DNA of 64,000 bases, taken from contig NZ_CP080443.1 in assembly GCF_019613955.1 (NCBI RefSeq), forward strand, positions 2,589,001 through 2,653,000, written 5' to 3'. Below, one piece after another: positions 34,785 to 42,286 of the stretch (its first letter is position 1; each line of letters opens with the position of its first letter). A program made the position numbers and the translations under genes. Origin of the DNA: Chryseobacterium sp. LJ668 (GTDB taxonomy: Bacteria; Bacteroidota; Bacteroidia; Flavobacteriales; Weeksellaceae). The notes under the pieces were generated by a model. The model was not told where the DNA came from. It saw only the letters and a program-made list of their open reading frames with translations, and ran no database searches.

Positions 34785-35700
34785 TAACGTTCGGTATTTT
34801 TGCTCCACTTCTACCATTATTATTAGGATTATTTTTAATGTTAATATTAGCAGAAACCGGCCCACCGGTTTTCATCATCCTATTACGGGTATTTGTAGAA
34901 GTAGTAAGTACAATCTTATCTCCAGACATTCCAATACAACCCCGTGTTCCTTCTTTATTTCCATCAGCGTGTATTCTTAATAAACTTCTTCCTGTATCAA
35001 ACTGTGGATTTAAATTATAACTAAATCCTATTCCATCCCGATTCATACCTTTAATGTACCATCCTTTCGGACCTCTATCTTGATAAGAGTCTACGGTATA
35101 TTCACCATTTTCTGGTGCTCCGTTTCCAAAACCTCCTGCGACACCATCATAAGAACCTAAAGTTTTTATTTTACCATTCTCAAATGTTACATTTAACCTT
35201 ACATCTACATCGCCAATTTTAGAATTTCTCATTTCTCCATCTATTTCAACGCTCATTTCTTTTGCTCGGGAGTAGTCCATTTTTTTATAAGTATGGTAGG
35301 TTTCTAAGACTAAGCCCTTATGTTTTTTATTGTCCCAGGTTTTAGTGCGCTCATAATAAGTTCCTCTATAAGTCTGTCCTTTTTGAAGGACTCCTTTATC
35401 TTTATGATTTTTAGCCGTTACATCATCTCGCCAAGTAATATCTCCGTTAGAAGCTTCAAACCAATCCATTCCGTTTGGATCAACAAAACGTATTGGATTA
35501 CTATTTGCGTAAATCATAGGATTTAACTCAGGATGTTTCTCCGCCAACTGATCTACCACGCCCCATCTTCCAATATCCGGCATATAAAATCTTGCGCCAT
35601 AATCATACATTCCCGTCTCTTGCAACTCTTTTCCATTGTACTTATAGTTTTTATAGCTTCCCTGCCCGAAGAAAGCTGTTCCTGTTTTCAGGTGATTCAT
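34777..35700 (-). CDS. RHS C-terminal tip with L,D-transpeptidase/Tlde1-like toxin motif
   Basis: A 307-residue fragment. Residues 1-77 are the end of an RHS core (YKYNGKELQETGMYDYGARF, PDIGRWGVVD, NPIRFVDPNG). The tip after the cleavage-type boundary DPNGMDW has RIHADG...RGCIGM (His244, Cys255), the catalytic pattern of L,D-transpeptidases and of Tlde1 (DUF2778) effectors, which attack or modify peptidoglycan. The open RHS frame extends upstream to 35790 (KVFYGRNSAGVLEITNNDDY) without a start codon, then meets a broken immunity gene. So the long N-terminal RHS shell is gone. It may be a silent donor tip, or be expressed from Met at 35700. Confidence 0.75.
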   Translation of the reverse strand: MNHLKTGTAFFGQGSYKNYKYNGKELQETGMYDYGARFYMPDIGRWGVVDQLAEKHPELNPMIYANSNPIRFVDPNGMDWFEASNGDITWRDDVTAKNHKDKGVLQKGQTYRGTYYERTKTWDNKKHKGLVLETYHTYKKMDYSRAKEMSVEIDGEMRNSKIGDVDVRLNVTFENGKIKTLGSYDGVAGGFGNGAPENGEYTVDSYQDRGPKGWYIKGMNRDGIGFSYNLNPQFDTGRSLLRIHADGNKEGTRGCIGMSGDKIVLTTSTNTRNRMMKTGGPVSANINIKNNPNNNGRSGAKIPNVNE

Positions 35701-35780
35701 CCCGAAAGGGTAATAATCATCATTATTGGTGATCTCAAGAACGCCTGCGCTGTTTCTTCCGTAAAAAACCTTTACATCCT

Positions 35781-35915
35781 TAAATAACGTTCATCATCAT
35801 AACTTTGCACGTTTTGGGATGGCAACTCAACAGAATCTTTAGCAAACTTACATATCCTCTAATTGGAATATTATTCTGCATAAAGAAAAATACAAGGTAA
35901 TATTATTATTTTCAT
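35781..35915 (-). pseudogene. Truncated third copy of the immunity-like lipoprotein gene
   Basis: The minus strand from 35915 starts with ATG and matches, at the DNA level, the first ~135 bases of the two intact paralogues downstream in coordinates (35917-37069), including the stretches coding NIPIRxYV, KDSVEL and DDERYL. It carries several indels and a premature stop. At ~35781, right after the DDERYL codons, the match stops and RHS core sequence begins. It is the scar of a recombination between an immunity gene and an RHS gene. Confidence 0.75.
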
Positions 35916-35916
35916 T

Positions 35917-36492
35917 TTAAAGACCTGTTATATCTGTAACAATAGCCTTAGAATCTTTCGGAAAAAGATATTGATTATTTACTTTTAAAGTTTTGATAAC
36001 ATTCAAAAGACTATCTTTCTTAAAAGGTATCTGTTCTAAACCTTTATCTGTTTTAAAAACAAAATCATAAATATTTCCATTATACTCTCTAATAAAGCTA
36101 AAACCACCATAAGTGTTTTTAGGAAATGTTTCTAAAATATAACACCAATCATTATTTCCTACATGATATTTATAAACATAATACGGCAATCCCTCTTTTT
36201 GTTGTAATTGAATTGCATTACTTAAATCGTGTATAATATAATCTCTCAAACTTATTATTTTTGTAGGATTTGAGAGCAATATTACCTGAGAGCTATCATT
36301 AGATTTATTCATTAAACCACCAAATAAATAACGATCATCATCAATGACCTTCCACGTTTTGGGTATCGATAATTCAACAGAATCTTTAGCAAACTTTACA
36401 TATTCTCTGATTGGAATATTATTCTGAACATTTTCCTTTTTACAGCTAATAACAAATGTTAAAACATAGAATATTAATATTGTTTTTTTCAT
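35917..36492 (-). CDS. Immunity-like lipoprotein, copy 2
   Basis: A 191-residue lipoprotein (MKKTILIFYVLTFVISCKKE, Cys17). It is a tandem paralogue of 36494-37069: long stretches are identical, for example NIPIREYVKFAKDSVELSIP. The strand pattern with LSIPKTWKVIDD and a C-terminal Asp-rich end loosely resembles PsbP/DcrB-like folds. No catalytic motif. Its place behind an orphan toxin tail makes it a likely immunity protein for an exported toxin. Tandem duplication with divergence is usual for immunity genes that track variants of a toxin. Confidence 0.7.
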   Translation of the reverse strand: MKKTILIFYVLTFVISCKKENVQNNIPIREYVKFAKDSVELSIPKTWKVIDDDRYLFGGLMNKSNDSSQVILLSNPTKIISLRDYIIHDLSNAIQLQQKEGLPYYVYKYHVGNNDWCYILETFPKNTYGGFSFIREYNGNIYDFVFKTDKGLEQIPFKKDSLLNVIKTLKVNNQYLFPKDSKAIVTDITGL

Positions 36493-36493
36493 T

Positions 36494-37069
36494 TTAAAGA
36501 CCTGTTAAATCTGTTACAACAGCTTTAGAATCTTTAGGAAATAAATATTGATTATTTATTTTTAAGGTCTTGATAATTTCTATAAGACTATCTTTTTTCA
36601 ATGGTATCTGATCCTGCCCTTCCGGTGTTTTAAAAGTTAAATCATAGATATTCCCATTATATTCTCTAATAAAGCTAAAAATCCCTTTTTTATTTTTTGG
36701 AAAGGTTTCTAAAATATAACACCAGTCATTATTTTCTACATAATATTTATAAACGTAATATGACAAGCTTTCACTTTGCTGTTCTTTTGTTACTACCCTT
36801 AAATCTTCTATCATATAATCTTTCAAAGTAATTAAATTGGTGCTATTAGACAGTAATATCGCCTGATGTTTATCATCCGATTTATCCATTATTGCACCAA
36901 ATAAATAACGTTCATCATCAATAACTTTCCACGTTTTAGGTATTGATAACTCAACAGAATCTTTAGCAAACTTTACATATTCTCTGATTGGAATATTATT
37001 CTGAACATTTTCCTTTTTGCAGCTAATATGCAATACTAAAACACAAAATATTAGTACTATTTTTTTCAT
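36494..37069 (-). CDS. Immunity-like lipoprotein, copy 1
   Basis: A 191-residue lipoprotein (MKKIVLIFCVLVLHISCKKE, Cys17), the first of the tandem pair. Differences from copy 2 cluster in the middle (~residues 60-100). Its ATG overlaps the stop of the upstream toxin-tail remnant as TAATG, the tightest possible coupling, and strong evidence that the pair was once a toxin-immunity unit. The copies are one base apart. Immunity is inferred from this context. Confidence 0.72.
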   Translation of the reverse strand: MKKIVLIFCVLVLHISCKKENVQNNIPIREYVKFAKDSVELSIPKTWKVIDDERYLFGAIMDKSDDKHQAILLSNSTNLITLKDYMIEDLRVVTKEQQSESLSYYVYKYYVENNDWCYILETFPKNKKGIFSFIREYNGNIYDLTFKTPEGQDQIPLKKDSLIEIIKTLKINNQYLFPKDSKAVVTDLTGL

Positions 37070-37385
37070 TATTTATTGTCTCTCTTAACATTTAATGTTG
37101 CACTTCCTCCAAATTTGATATATCTATTCCCAACATTAACCTTTTGCTCTGCCTGAACACCTCCTGAATAGGTTGTTGATTTCTTTTCCGCTTTCACAGA
37201 ACCTACTACACCATTGTCTCCCGCTCCGTAAATTGCTTTTGTAGTATTGCTCTTACTGCTACTCTTACCACTTGATGTACTACTTTTTTTGAAGAATATG
37301 CTGTTGTATTTTTTATAGTTACTGTTCCTGCTTCTGTTGGTATTACTTTTTTAAATTCTGATTTAACAAGACTCTCATTCTTTAC
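37069..37385 (-). pseudogene. Orphan C-terminal tail of a lost toxin, frameshifted
   Basis: On the minus strand the frame opens right after the stop of the 4-TM gene (VKNESLVKSEFKKVIPTEAG, then TVTIKNTTAYSSK). It shifts by one base in a run of seven A (~37287) and continues SSTSSGKSSSKSNTTKAIYG, later YSGGVQAEQKVNVGNRYIKF, ending GSATLNVKRDNK. There is no start codon. The final stop overlaps the next lipoprotein's ATG. It reads like the 3' end of a polymorphic toxin (or its delivery tail) whose 5' part was replaced. Confidence 0.65.
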
Positions 37386-37811
37386 TTATTCAATAGATTT
37401 TTCCTTATAATAAAAGTTCAAAATATTTAATACTAAAAGACTGACTAAAAATAGTATTGAGGAACTTAAATAGATATCTTGTTCGATAATTCCTTTGAAT
37501 AAAATCATATTCTTAAGCCAAACAATCAATAAAAGTATTGAAGAATATAAAATATATTTAGAGTTTTTAATGAAAACTGTGAGTATAAATATAACTACTG
37601 ATAGTAGTATTTCCAAATATAATATAGAAAAATTACCCCGATAATCCGCACTTAGGTTTATATACTTCCAACTTGATGGATTAGGCATTTGCGTTAATGT
37701 TTCTAAATCTAATATTGGAGATGGCGATGAAAAATTATAGGCTATTTTAATATTTAAAAATCCTATTACTACCAATAGTGCTACAATAATTATTATATAT
37801 TTCTTTTTCAT
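37386..37811 (-). CDS. Putative four-helix immunity membrane protein of the RHS lipase tip
   Basis: A 141-residue protein with four membrane segments (KKYIIIIVALLVVIGFLNIK near the start, then three between ~65 and 135), and a short extracytoplasmic loop (~25-60). It begins 11 bases after the RHS lipase tip, the standard place for the cognate immunity gene. Membrane immunity proteins are known for toxins that attack membranes, fitting a lipase partner. No family recognised; function inferred from position. Confidence 0.6.
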   Translation of the reverse strand: MKKKYIIIIVALLVVIGFLNIKIAYNFSSPSPILDLETLTQMPNPSSWKYINLSADYRGNFSILYLEILLSVVIFILTVFIKNSKYILYSSILLLIVWLKNMILFKGIIEQDIYLSSSILFLVSLLVLNILNFYYKEKSIE

Positions 37812-37822
37812 ATTAACCTAAT

Positions 37823-38761
37823 TTATGAGCCCGATCCAGTTCCTTTCTTTTGTTGGTCTCCAGTTCTTACATTTGGCTGAACCTCAAAGTTATTCCAATT
37901 AACATTCTGAAACCATTTTACTGGATTTACACCTTGATCTGTTCTCTGTATCAATGGCTTTAAATAAGGAGTTACAGAATCATCGATATTAACGTGGCTC
38001 GTGCCAGTCATTGTTGATTTCACAGATTGTTGACTATTATTTGATCTTGATCCACCACCATTAGCATAACTATCAGTTGAACTTAAACTTATGATATTTT
38101 GAGTATTAATATTTAATTTAGTTGTAGCTGAACTGTAATCTCCAAACCCTATTGATCCTCCTCCTGCATTTACAGTCATAGGATCCATTGTTAGAACTAA
38201 ATTTATTGTTTCTGAGGTTGAATTTGCGGCATTCAATACATCCCTGCCTCCTAAACTATGTCCTATCATCACAACATTACCATCAGGATTTACGCTTCTG
38301 TAATTACTATTAGTTTCAACCATATGAGTTGAAGCAAGACCACTGTCTGTTCCTGTATAAGCTGCAACTGCAATATTGCTTCCTAAATTATTTTGAAGAC
38401 TGGACAAAGCTCCATCTGTTTGAAGATTTTTAGGAAGATTAGAATATAACGTATTCGTTCCACTTCCGACACCGTCTCCATTTCTTCCATCAGCTCTTCC
38501 AAGTCCAAGAACGACTAAGGTAGATTGGTTTTTATTAAAATTATCTGCAGGAACTGCTTCAAGACCTTCTAATTCTCTATGAGAAGTTACCTTATTCTCA
38601 GAAAAATTATAGTGTGATTGGTAAGCGTATTTTTCACTCAAAGGATCGACATTAAAAAATCTTCCTACATCCGGCATATAGTTTCTCCATTTAAGTATAA
38701 AATCCCGTCTCTTGAAGTTCTTGCTCCTGAAAATTGTAATTTTTATAACTACCTGTTCCAA
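37823..38761 (-). CDS. RHS C-terminal tip with lipase-like toxin domain
   Basis: A 312-residue frame. Its first ~20 residues are out of frame; from ~21 it reads RHS core (FILKWRNYMPDVGRFFNVDP, LSEKYAYQSHYNFSENKVTS). From ~75 there is an alpha/beta hydrolase: strand STLVVLGLGRADG, nucleophile elbow VMIGHSLGG (Ser169), acid in LTMDPMT (Asp193), and His256 in GTSHVNID. This order fits lipase/phospholipase effector toxins. The core upstream is broken by frameshifts, so it is probably not a working full RHS protein. The next gene downstream encodes a likely membrane immunity protein. Confidence 0.75.
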   Translation of the reverse strand: MEQVVIKITIFRSKNFKRRDFILKWRNYMPDVGRFFNVDPLSEKYAYQSHYNFSENKVTSHRELEGLEAVPADNFNKNQSTLVVLGLGRADGRNGDGVGSGTNTLYSNLPKNLQTDGALSSLQNNLGSNIAVAAYTGTDSGLASTHMVETNSNYRSVNPDGNVVMIGHSLGGRDVLNAANSTSETINLVLTMDPMTVNAGGGSIGFGDYSSATTKLNINTQNIISLSSTDSYANGGGSRSNNSQQSVKSTMTGTSHVNIDDSVTPYLKPLIQRTDQGVNPVKWFQNVNWNNFEVQPNVRTGDQQKKGTGSGS

Positions 38762-38935
38762 AATAAGCTTCTGCTTCGGGGTTTCTGATAAAATTCATTC
38801 CAAATGGATAATAATCGTGCTTGTCTGCTACTTCACAATTATCATCCATCTTTTTATATAAACTACCCTCACATTTCCCAAATGATCTTTGTACTGATAC
38901 ATGTACTCATTATTTTCCGAAAACTGTTTAATCAT
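38692..38935 (-). pseudogene. Broken RHS core upstream of the lipase tip
   Basis: Minus-strand frames read FSENNEYMYQYKDHLGNVRV, then after an indel (~38855) KKMDDNCEVADKHDYYPFGM and FGTGSYKNYNFQEQELQETG, then stop; another small deletion (~38697) joins to FILKWRNYMPD of the next frame. The DHLGNVR and YYPFGM motifs are RHS core hallmarks. At least two frameshifts in 240 bases mark real decay, not one read error. Confidence 0.75.
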
Positions 38936-38959
38936 ACTAATCTTAGATGCATACCAAGA

Positions 38960-38976
38960 CCTCGCAATTTGCGAGG
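38960..38976 (+). terminator. Hairpin with T-run on the plus strand
   Basis: CCTCGCAA-T-TTGCGAGG followed by TTTTTC on the plus strand. No plus-strand gene reads into it, so it may be a relic or part of the flanking repeat. Confidence 0.4.
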
Positions 38977-38996
38977 TTTTTCTTTATCTACCACAC

Positions 38997-39034
38997 GATA
39001 AAATCGTGCGGGAGCGAGGGGTTTTATTTCTGAT
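38997..39034 (+). repeat. Right copy of the repeat flanking the RHS remnant region
   Basis: Contains GATAAAATCGTG, GGAGCGAGGGG and TTTCTGAT, close to 33931-33970 and in the same orientation. With the four bases before it, it forms the hairpin CACGAT-AAA-ATCGTG (38994-39008). The stop of the 39024 gene lies inside it. Confidence 0.45.
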
Positions 39035-39335
39035 TTTTTATCCTATTCATAAAAGGAAAAGTTTCATTGTATTCTACCGAAACTGTATCGCCAACTTTAT
39101 ATTGTTCATCATAACTCGGATTAGAATAGTCTTTACCATTTACTGAAAATTTATAATAATATGTAAATTGATTAGTAAACTGTCCCCTCCTTTTATAGTA
39201 TTTTTCATTTATTATCTGACCTTTTATATTTTGATTAGAAAACATATTTAGTACTGGTGTATAAATAATATTTTCTCTAAATAAATAAATCATTATAACT
39301 AGTAATAGACACACTTTAAGCCATTTGCTATTCAT
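39024..39335 (-). CDS. Putative orphan immunity protein, membrane-anchored
   Basis: A ~103-residue protein. I chose MNSKWLKVCLLLVIMIYLFR at 39335, giving one membrane segment (residues ~5-22). The outer domain is DUF3592-like: GQIINEKYYKRRGQF... YYKFSVNGKDYSN and a closing YKVGDTVSVEYNETFPFMNR, a small beta domain seen in many membrane-anchored Bacteroidetes proteins. Its ATG overlaps the stop of an orphan toxin tail, so it was probably the immunity gene of that toxin. Confidence 0.65.
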   Translation of the reverse strand: MNSKWLKVCLLLVIMIYLFRENIIYTPVLNMFSNQNIKGQIINEKYYKRRGQFTNQFTYYYKFSVNGKDYSNPSYDEQYKVGDTVSVEYNETFPFMNRIKNQK

Positions 39336-39459
39336 CTGTTTTCTTTTTAATATTATCAACTGTTGTTTTAGTTCTCGCATTAACAGAGTTTTCGACTGCT
39401 TTATTAGTAGAATTCTTAATACCAGTACTCAATTGCTTTGAAACACCTTTTATTTTTAT
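39328..39459 (-). pseudogene. Second orphan toxin tail
   Basis: The minus strand from ~39459 reads KGVSKQLSTGIKNSTNKAVE then NSVNARTKTTVDNIKKKTDE and a stop overlapping the ATG of the next gene by 8 bases. No start codon; a TAA in the ATTT-type repeat closes the frame upstream. Low-complexity, Lys/Thr/Asn-rich, like the end of an RHS or other polymorphic toxin. Confidence 0.55.
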
Positions 39460-39476
39460 TTATTTATTTATTTATT
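39455..39476. repeat. Tetranucleotide repeat (TTTA)5
   Basis: Five TTTA units plus TT. It sits at the truncated start of the second toxin tail, so it may mark a rearrangement point or slippage site. Confidence 0.8.
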
Positions 39477-39551
39477 CACATTACGGGATAAAAGACAAGA
39501 CTTACTATCACTAACTATCTGCCGACAGTTTATTAAGTAACTGCAACCGCT

Positions 39552-39641
39552 TTATAAGAGGCAATGGCAATTTGTGCAAGCACCTTCAGGCAGTTTATCA
39601 ATATGTTGAGGTACTGTATATATTACCAATACCCCCTTCAT
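39552..39641 (-). CDS. Possible 29-residue cysteine-rich small protein
   Basis: A minus-strand frame starts ATG within the palindrome CCCCTTCATGAAGGGG (39633-39648) and reads MKGVLVIYTVPQHIDKLPEG then ACTNCHCLL. The C-x2-C-x-C end could bind metal. It follows the 39714 gene by 72 bases. It may equally be chance; the rest of the 39477-39713 gap shows no gene. Confidence 0.2.
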   Translation of the reverse strand: MKGVLVIYTVPQHIDKLPEGACTNCHCLL

Positions 39642-39713
39642 GAAGGGGATGTCGGCACTTATCTAACTGCTCAGTGACGATTTGTCTTGGGATGCTGCCA
39701 TTTACAGAACCGT

Positions 39714-40217
39714 CTATTCACCGTTATCGGACTGTTCCGGGGTAGAAGAGGGAGGAACCTGAACGATTGATGAAGAAAAGAACTGCTTCATATCATCATA
39801 AATCACATTGGTTCCCGGAACATTTTCACCCGAGAGAAATTTTATGTTTCGATAAAAAGTAATAGCATTATGGTAATTATCATGATCAAGCAAAACTTTC
39901 GTATCAGATAATTGTTCGGTGATTGAACTCAGCCTCTGCAGTCTGGTTTCTACCTGTTGTCTGGCAGAATAGTCTCTGTCAAATTCCGCTTTATCCAAGA
40001 AGCCCGGAACGTGCTGTGTGTACTGTTCCATATAATCCTTAGCCTTATTTACAAAGAGCTTGTTTTGTTCTGCTATTCGTCCGTATTGTTGTCTCTGGTC
40101 AGGGGTAAGGTTAATTGTTTTTCCTCCAAGAATAGATTCGATGCTTTGAATTGCCTGGTCAAGATTGGCTAATTCGCTATCAGAAAAATTAATACTGATG
40201 AGATTGTCTAATGCCAT
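39714..40217 (-). CDS. Conserved hypothetical protein
   Basis: A 167-residue soluble, helix-rich protein. Distinct stretches are INLTPDQRQQYGRIAEQNKL, FLDKAEFDRDYSARQQVETR and SSITEQLSDTKVLLDHDNYH, then FYRNIKFLSGENVPGTNVIY. I recall this pattern from conserved flavobacterial hypotheticals, often present in several copies per genome, without known function. Coiled-coil tendency in the middle; no signal peptide. It lies just outside the RHS remnant region and is transcribed toward it. Confidence 0.7.
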   Translation of the reverse strand: MALDNLISINFSDSELANLDQAIQSIESILGGKTINLTPDQRQQYGRIAEQNKLFVNKAKDYMEQYTQHVPGFLDKAEFDRDYSARQQVETRLQRLSSITEQLSDTKVLLDHDNYHNAITFYRNIKFLSGENVPGTNVIYDDMKQFFSSSIVQVPPSSTPEQSDNGE

Positions 40218-40518
40218 AGCTTAAATTTTATTTTTTATCAACGGTAAAAATAAAATAAAAAATTATATTATTATTAAATATACATGACTTTTATTCATTA
40301 AATATATTATGTTGAATGAATAATATTATTATGTTAAATGCATTTTTTTGTTTTGGAAAATTAACTTCAAATAAGAAATTGCAAGGCTATGTTCTGGCGA
40401 AAACCTCTGCGTCATAAGCAGATTTAGTAATAATTTTGTTTGAGGTTATTTTGTTATTATTGATTTAAAATATTAAATTTGTTACTTCTGATAGACAATA
40501 ATAATTAACACAATACGC

Positions 40519-41190
40519 ATGAAAATTGCAAATAGGTTCGCATTTACTGTTTTCTGTCTCCTGACTCTGTTTTTATTTGCTCAAAAAAGTGATCTTGGAG
40601 CATGGTATATGTATTTTGGGAACAATAAAATCAGTAAAAAATTAAATCTTCACAACGAGATTCAATACCGTAACTTTAATGGAATAGGCGACTTGGAGCA
40701 GCTTCTTATCCGTACCGGAATAGGATACGATTTAAACGAGAATAACAATAATATTTTGTTGGGATACGGTTTTATTTTAAGTCAGCCTTATGTGAATGGT
40801 GAAAAGAGAGAAAATATAGAACATCGAATTTTCCAGCAATTTATCACAAAACAAAAATTCGGACGACTCAATATTCAACATCGGTACCGTCTGGAAGAAC
40901 GTTTTTTACAGAATGATTTCAGAATGAGGTTTCGGTATTACCTAGGCTTAAATATTCCGGTCACGAACAAAGAAATGTTGCCAAAAACATTGTATATTTC
41001 TGCTTATAACGAAATATTCTTGCATCTCGACAGTCCGGTATTTGATAGAAACCGAGTGTACGGAGCGTTAGGATTTGTCATTAATAAAAATATGAAAATA
41101 GAAGCAGGTTATATGAATCAGATTCAGGAAAACAGAAACCGCGGACAGGTACAGATTGGTTTTTATAACAATATTCCGTTGACCAATTAG
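40519..41190 (+). CDS. DUF2490 outer-membrane protein
   Basis: A 223-residue protein with a signal peptide (FTVFCLLTLFLFAQ, cleaved after Gln/Lys ~22). The mature part is a string of short amphipathic strands (GAWYMYFGNNKISKKLNLHN, RFQYRLEER-type repeats), the hallmark of DUF2490 small beta-barrels. Role unknown; porin-like or structural. Forty bases before the bestrophin gene, so probably one operon. The 300-base AT-rich gap upstream (40218-40518) shows no gene. Confidence 0.85.
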   Translation: MKIANRFAFTVFCLLTLFLFAQKSDLGAWYMYFGNNKISKKLNLHNEIQYRNFNGIGDLEQLLIRTGIGYDLNENNNNILLGYGFILSQPYVNGEKRENIEHRIFQQFITKQKFGRLNIQHRYRLEERFLQNDFRMRFRYYLGLNIPVTNKEMLPKTLYISAYNEIFLHLDSPVFDRNRVYGALGFVINKNMKIEAGYMNQIQENRNRGQVQIGFYNNIPLTN

Positions 41191-41229
41191 ATATCAATTC
41201 TACTAAACTAAAACCATAAACGAAAAAAC

Positions 41230-42234
41230 ATGCATTCAGGAAAAAGATTCGGGCCGATAGAATTTATCATGTGGACGAGAAGAAGTCTGTATATTTTATT
41301 TGTCATGTCGGCGATCCCAACTATTCTCTATTATTTAGGATTTACTTTTGTTTCTTTTCCATGGCAACCTATTGCTATTATGGGAACAGCCGTTGCTTTC
41401 ATTGTAGGATTCAAAAATAACGCAAGTTACAGCAGACTTTGGGAAGCAAGACAGATCTACGGAGCGATCATCAACGACAGCCGAAGTTTCGGATATATTT
41501 TAAGAGATTCTCTTTCAGACAAAAATTCTGATAAAGTAAAAGTGATGTTCAAACGTCATTATGCGTGGTTAACAGCCCTTCGTTTTCAGCTTCGGGAATC
41601 CAGAAACTGGGAAAATATGAGTACCGCACAGTTTAAAGAATATGCTCAGAAATATGAGATTCCGGAAAGACTTTCATCTTTGGATGCCGAATTGCAAAAC
41701 TATCTTTCCGATGTAGAACTTCAATATGTTTTAAGCAAAAAAAACCGTGCAACACAATTGATGGCTTTGCAAAGTAAAGATTTGGCTGCAGCTTATTCTA
41801 AAAGTGAAATTAATGATTTTCAATGGTCGCAAATCAATCAGCAGCTCGTGAAATTCACAGATGATCAGGGAAAAGCGGAACGGATCAAAAACTTTCCTTA
41901 TCCTAGAAATTTCTCCTCCATTACGACATATCTTTTGCATATGTTTATCATTTTCGTACCATTCGGATTGATCAGAGAATTTGATAAAATGGGAGAAGGA
42001 ACTGTATTGGCAGACTACACTTTGTGGTTTAATATACCGTTTTCACTTTTAGTGACTTGGTGTTTTCACACATTAGACACTGTAGGTGAAGCTTCAGTAA
42101 ATCCGTTTGAAGGAAGCCCGAATGACGTTCCTATCACCCAGATCAGCCGTACCATAGAGATTGACATGAGAGATATGTTAGACGAAACCGATCTTCCTGT
42201 GGCAATTGTCCCGAAAAATAATATCGTACTTTAA
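41230..42234 (+). CDS. Bestrophin family anion channel
   Basis: A 334-residue bestrophin/UPF0187 protein. N-terminal helices run through residues ~15-60 (LYILFVMSAIPTILYYLGF, IMGTAVAFIVGFKNNASYSR). The motif GFKNNASYSRLWEARQIYG (~residues 59-77) is the family signature, the middle region is cytosolic, and a helical pair follows (LLHMFIIFVPFGLIREFDKM). Bacterial bestrophins form pentameric anion or cation channels in the inner membrane. The next small gene starts 52 bases later. Confidence 0.92.
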   Translation: MHSGKRFGPIEFIMWTRRSLYILFVMSAIPTILYYLGFTFVSFPWQPIAIMGTAVAFIVGFKNNASYSRLWEARQIYGAIINDSRSFGYILRDSLSDKNSDKVKVMFKRHYAWLTALRFQLRESRNWENMSTAQFKEYAQKYEIPERLSSLDAELQNYLSDVELQYVLSKKNRATQLMALQSKDLAAAYSKSEINDFQWSQINQQLVKFTDDQGKAERIKNFPYPRNFSSITTYLLHMFIIFVPFGLIREFDKMGEGTVLADYTLWFNIPFSLLVTWCFHTLDTVGEASVNPFEGSPNDVPITQISRTIEIDMRDMLDETDLPVAIVPKNNIVL

Positions 42235-42286
42235 AGTAGCAGAATTTAATGAAATTCACGGTAATAATTTTATTAATCAAAATATT

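Noticed and set aside
39455..39476. (TTTA)5 as a phase-variation tract
   Set aside because: It is not inside an intact reading frame or a recognisable promoter.
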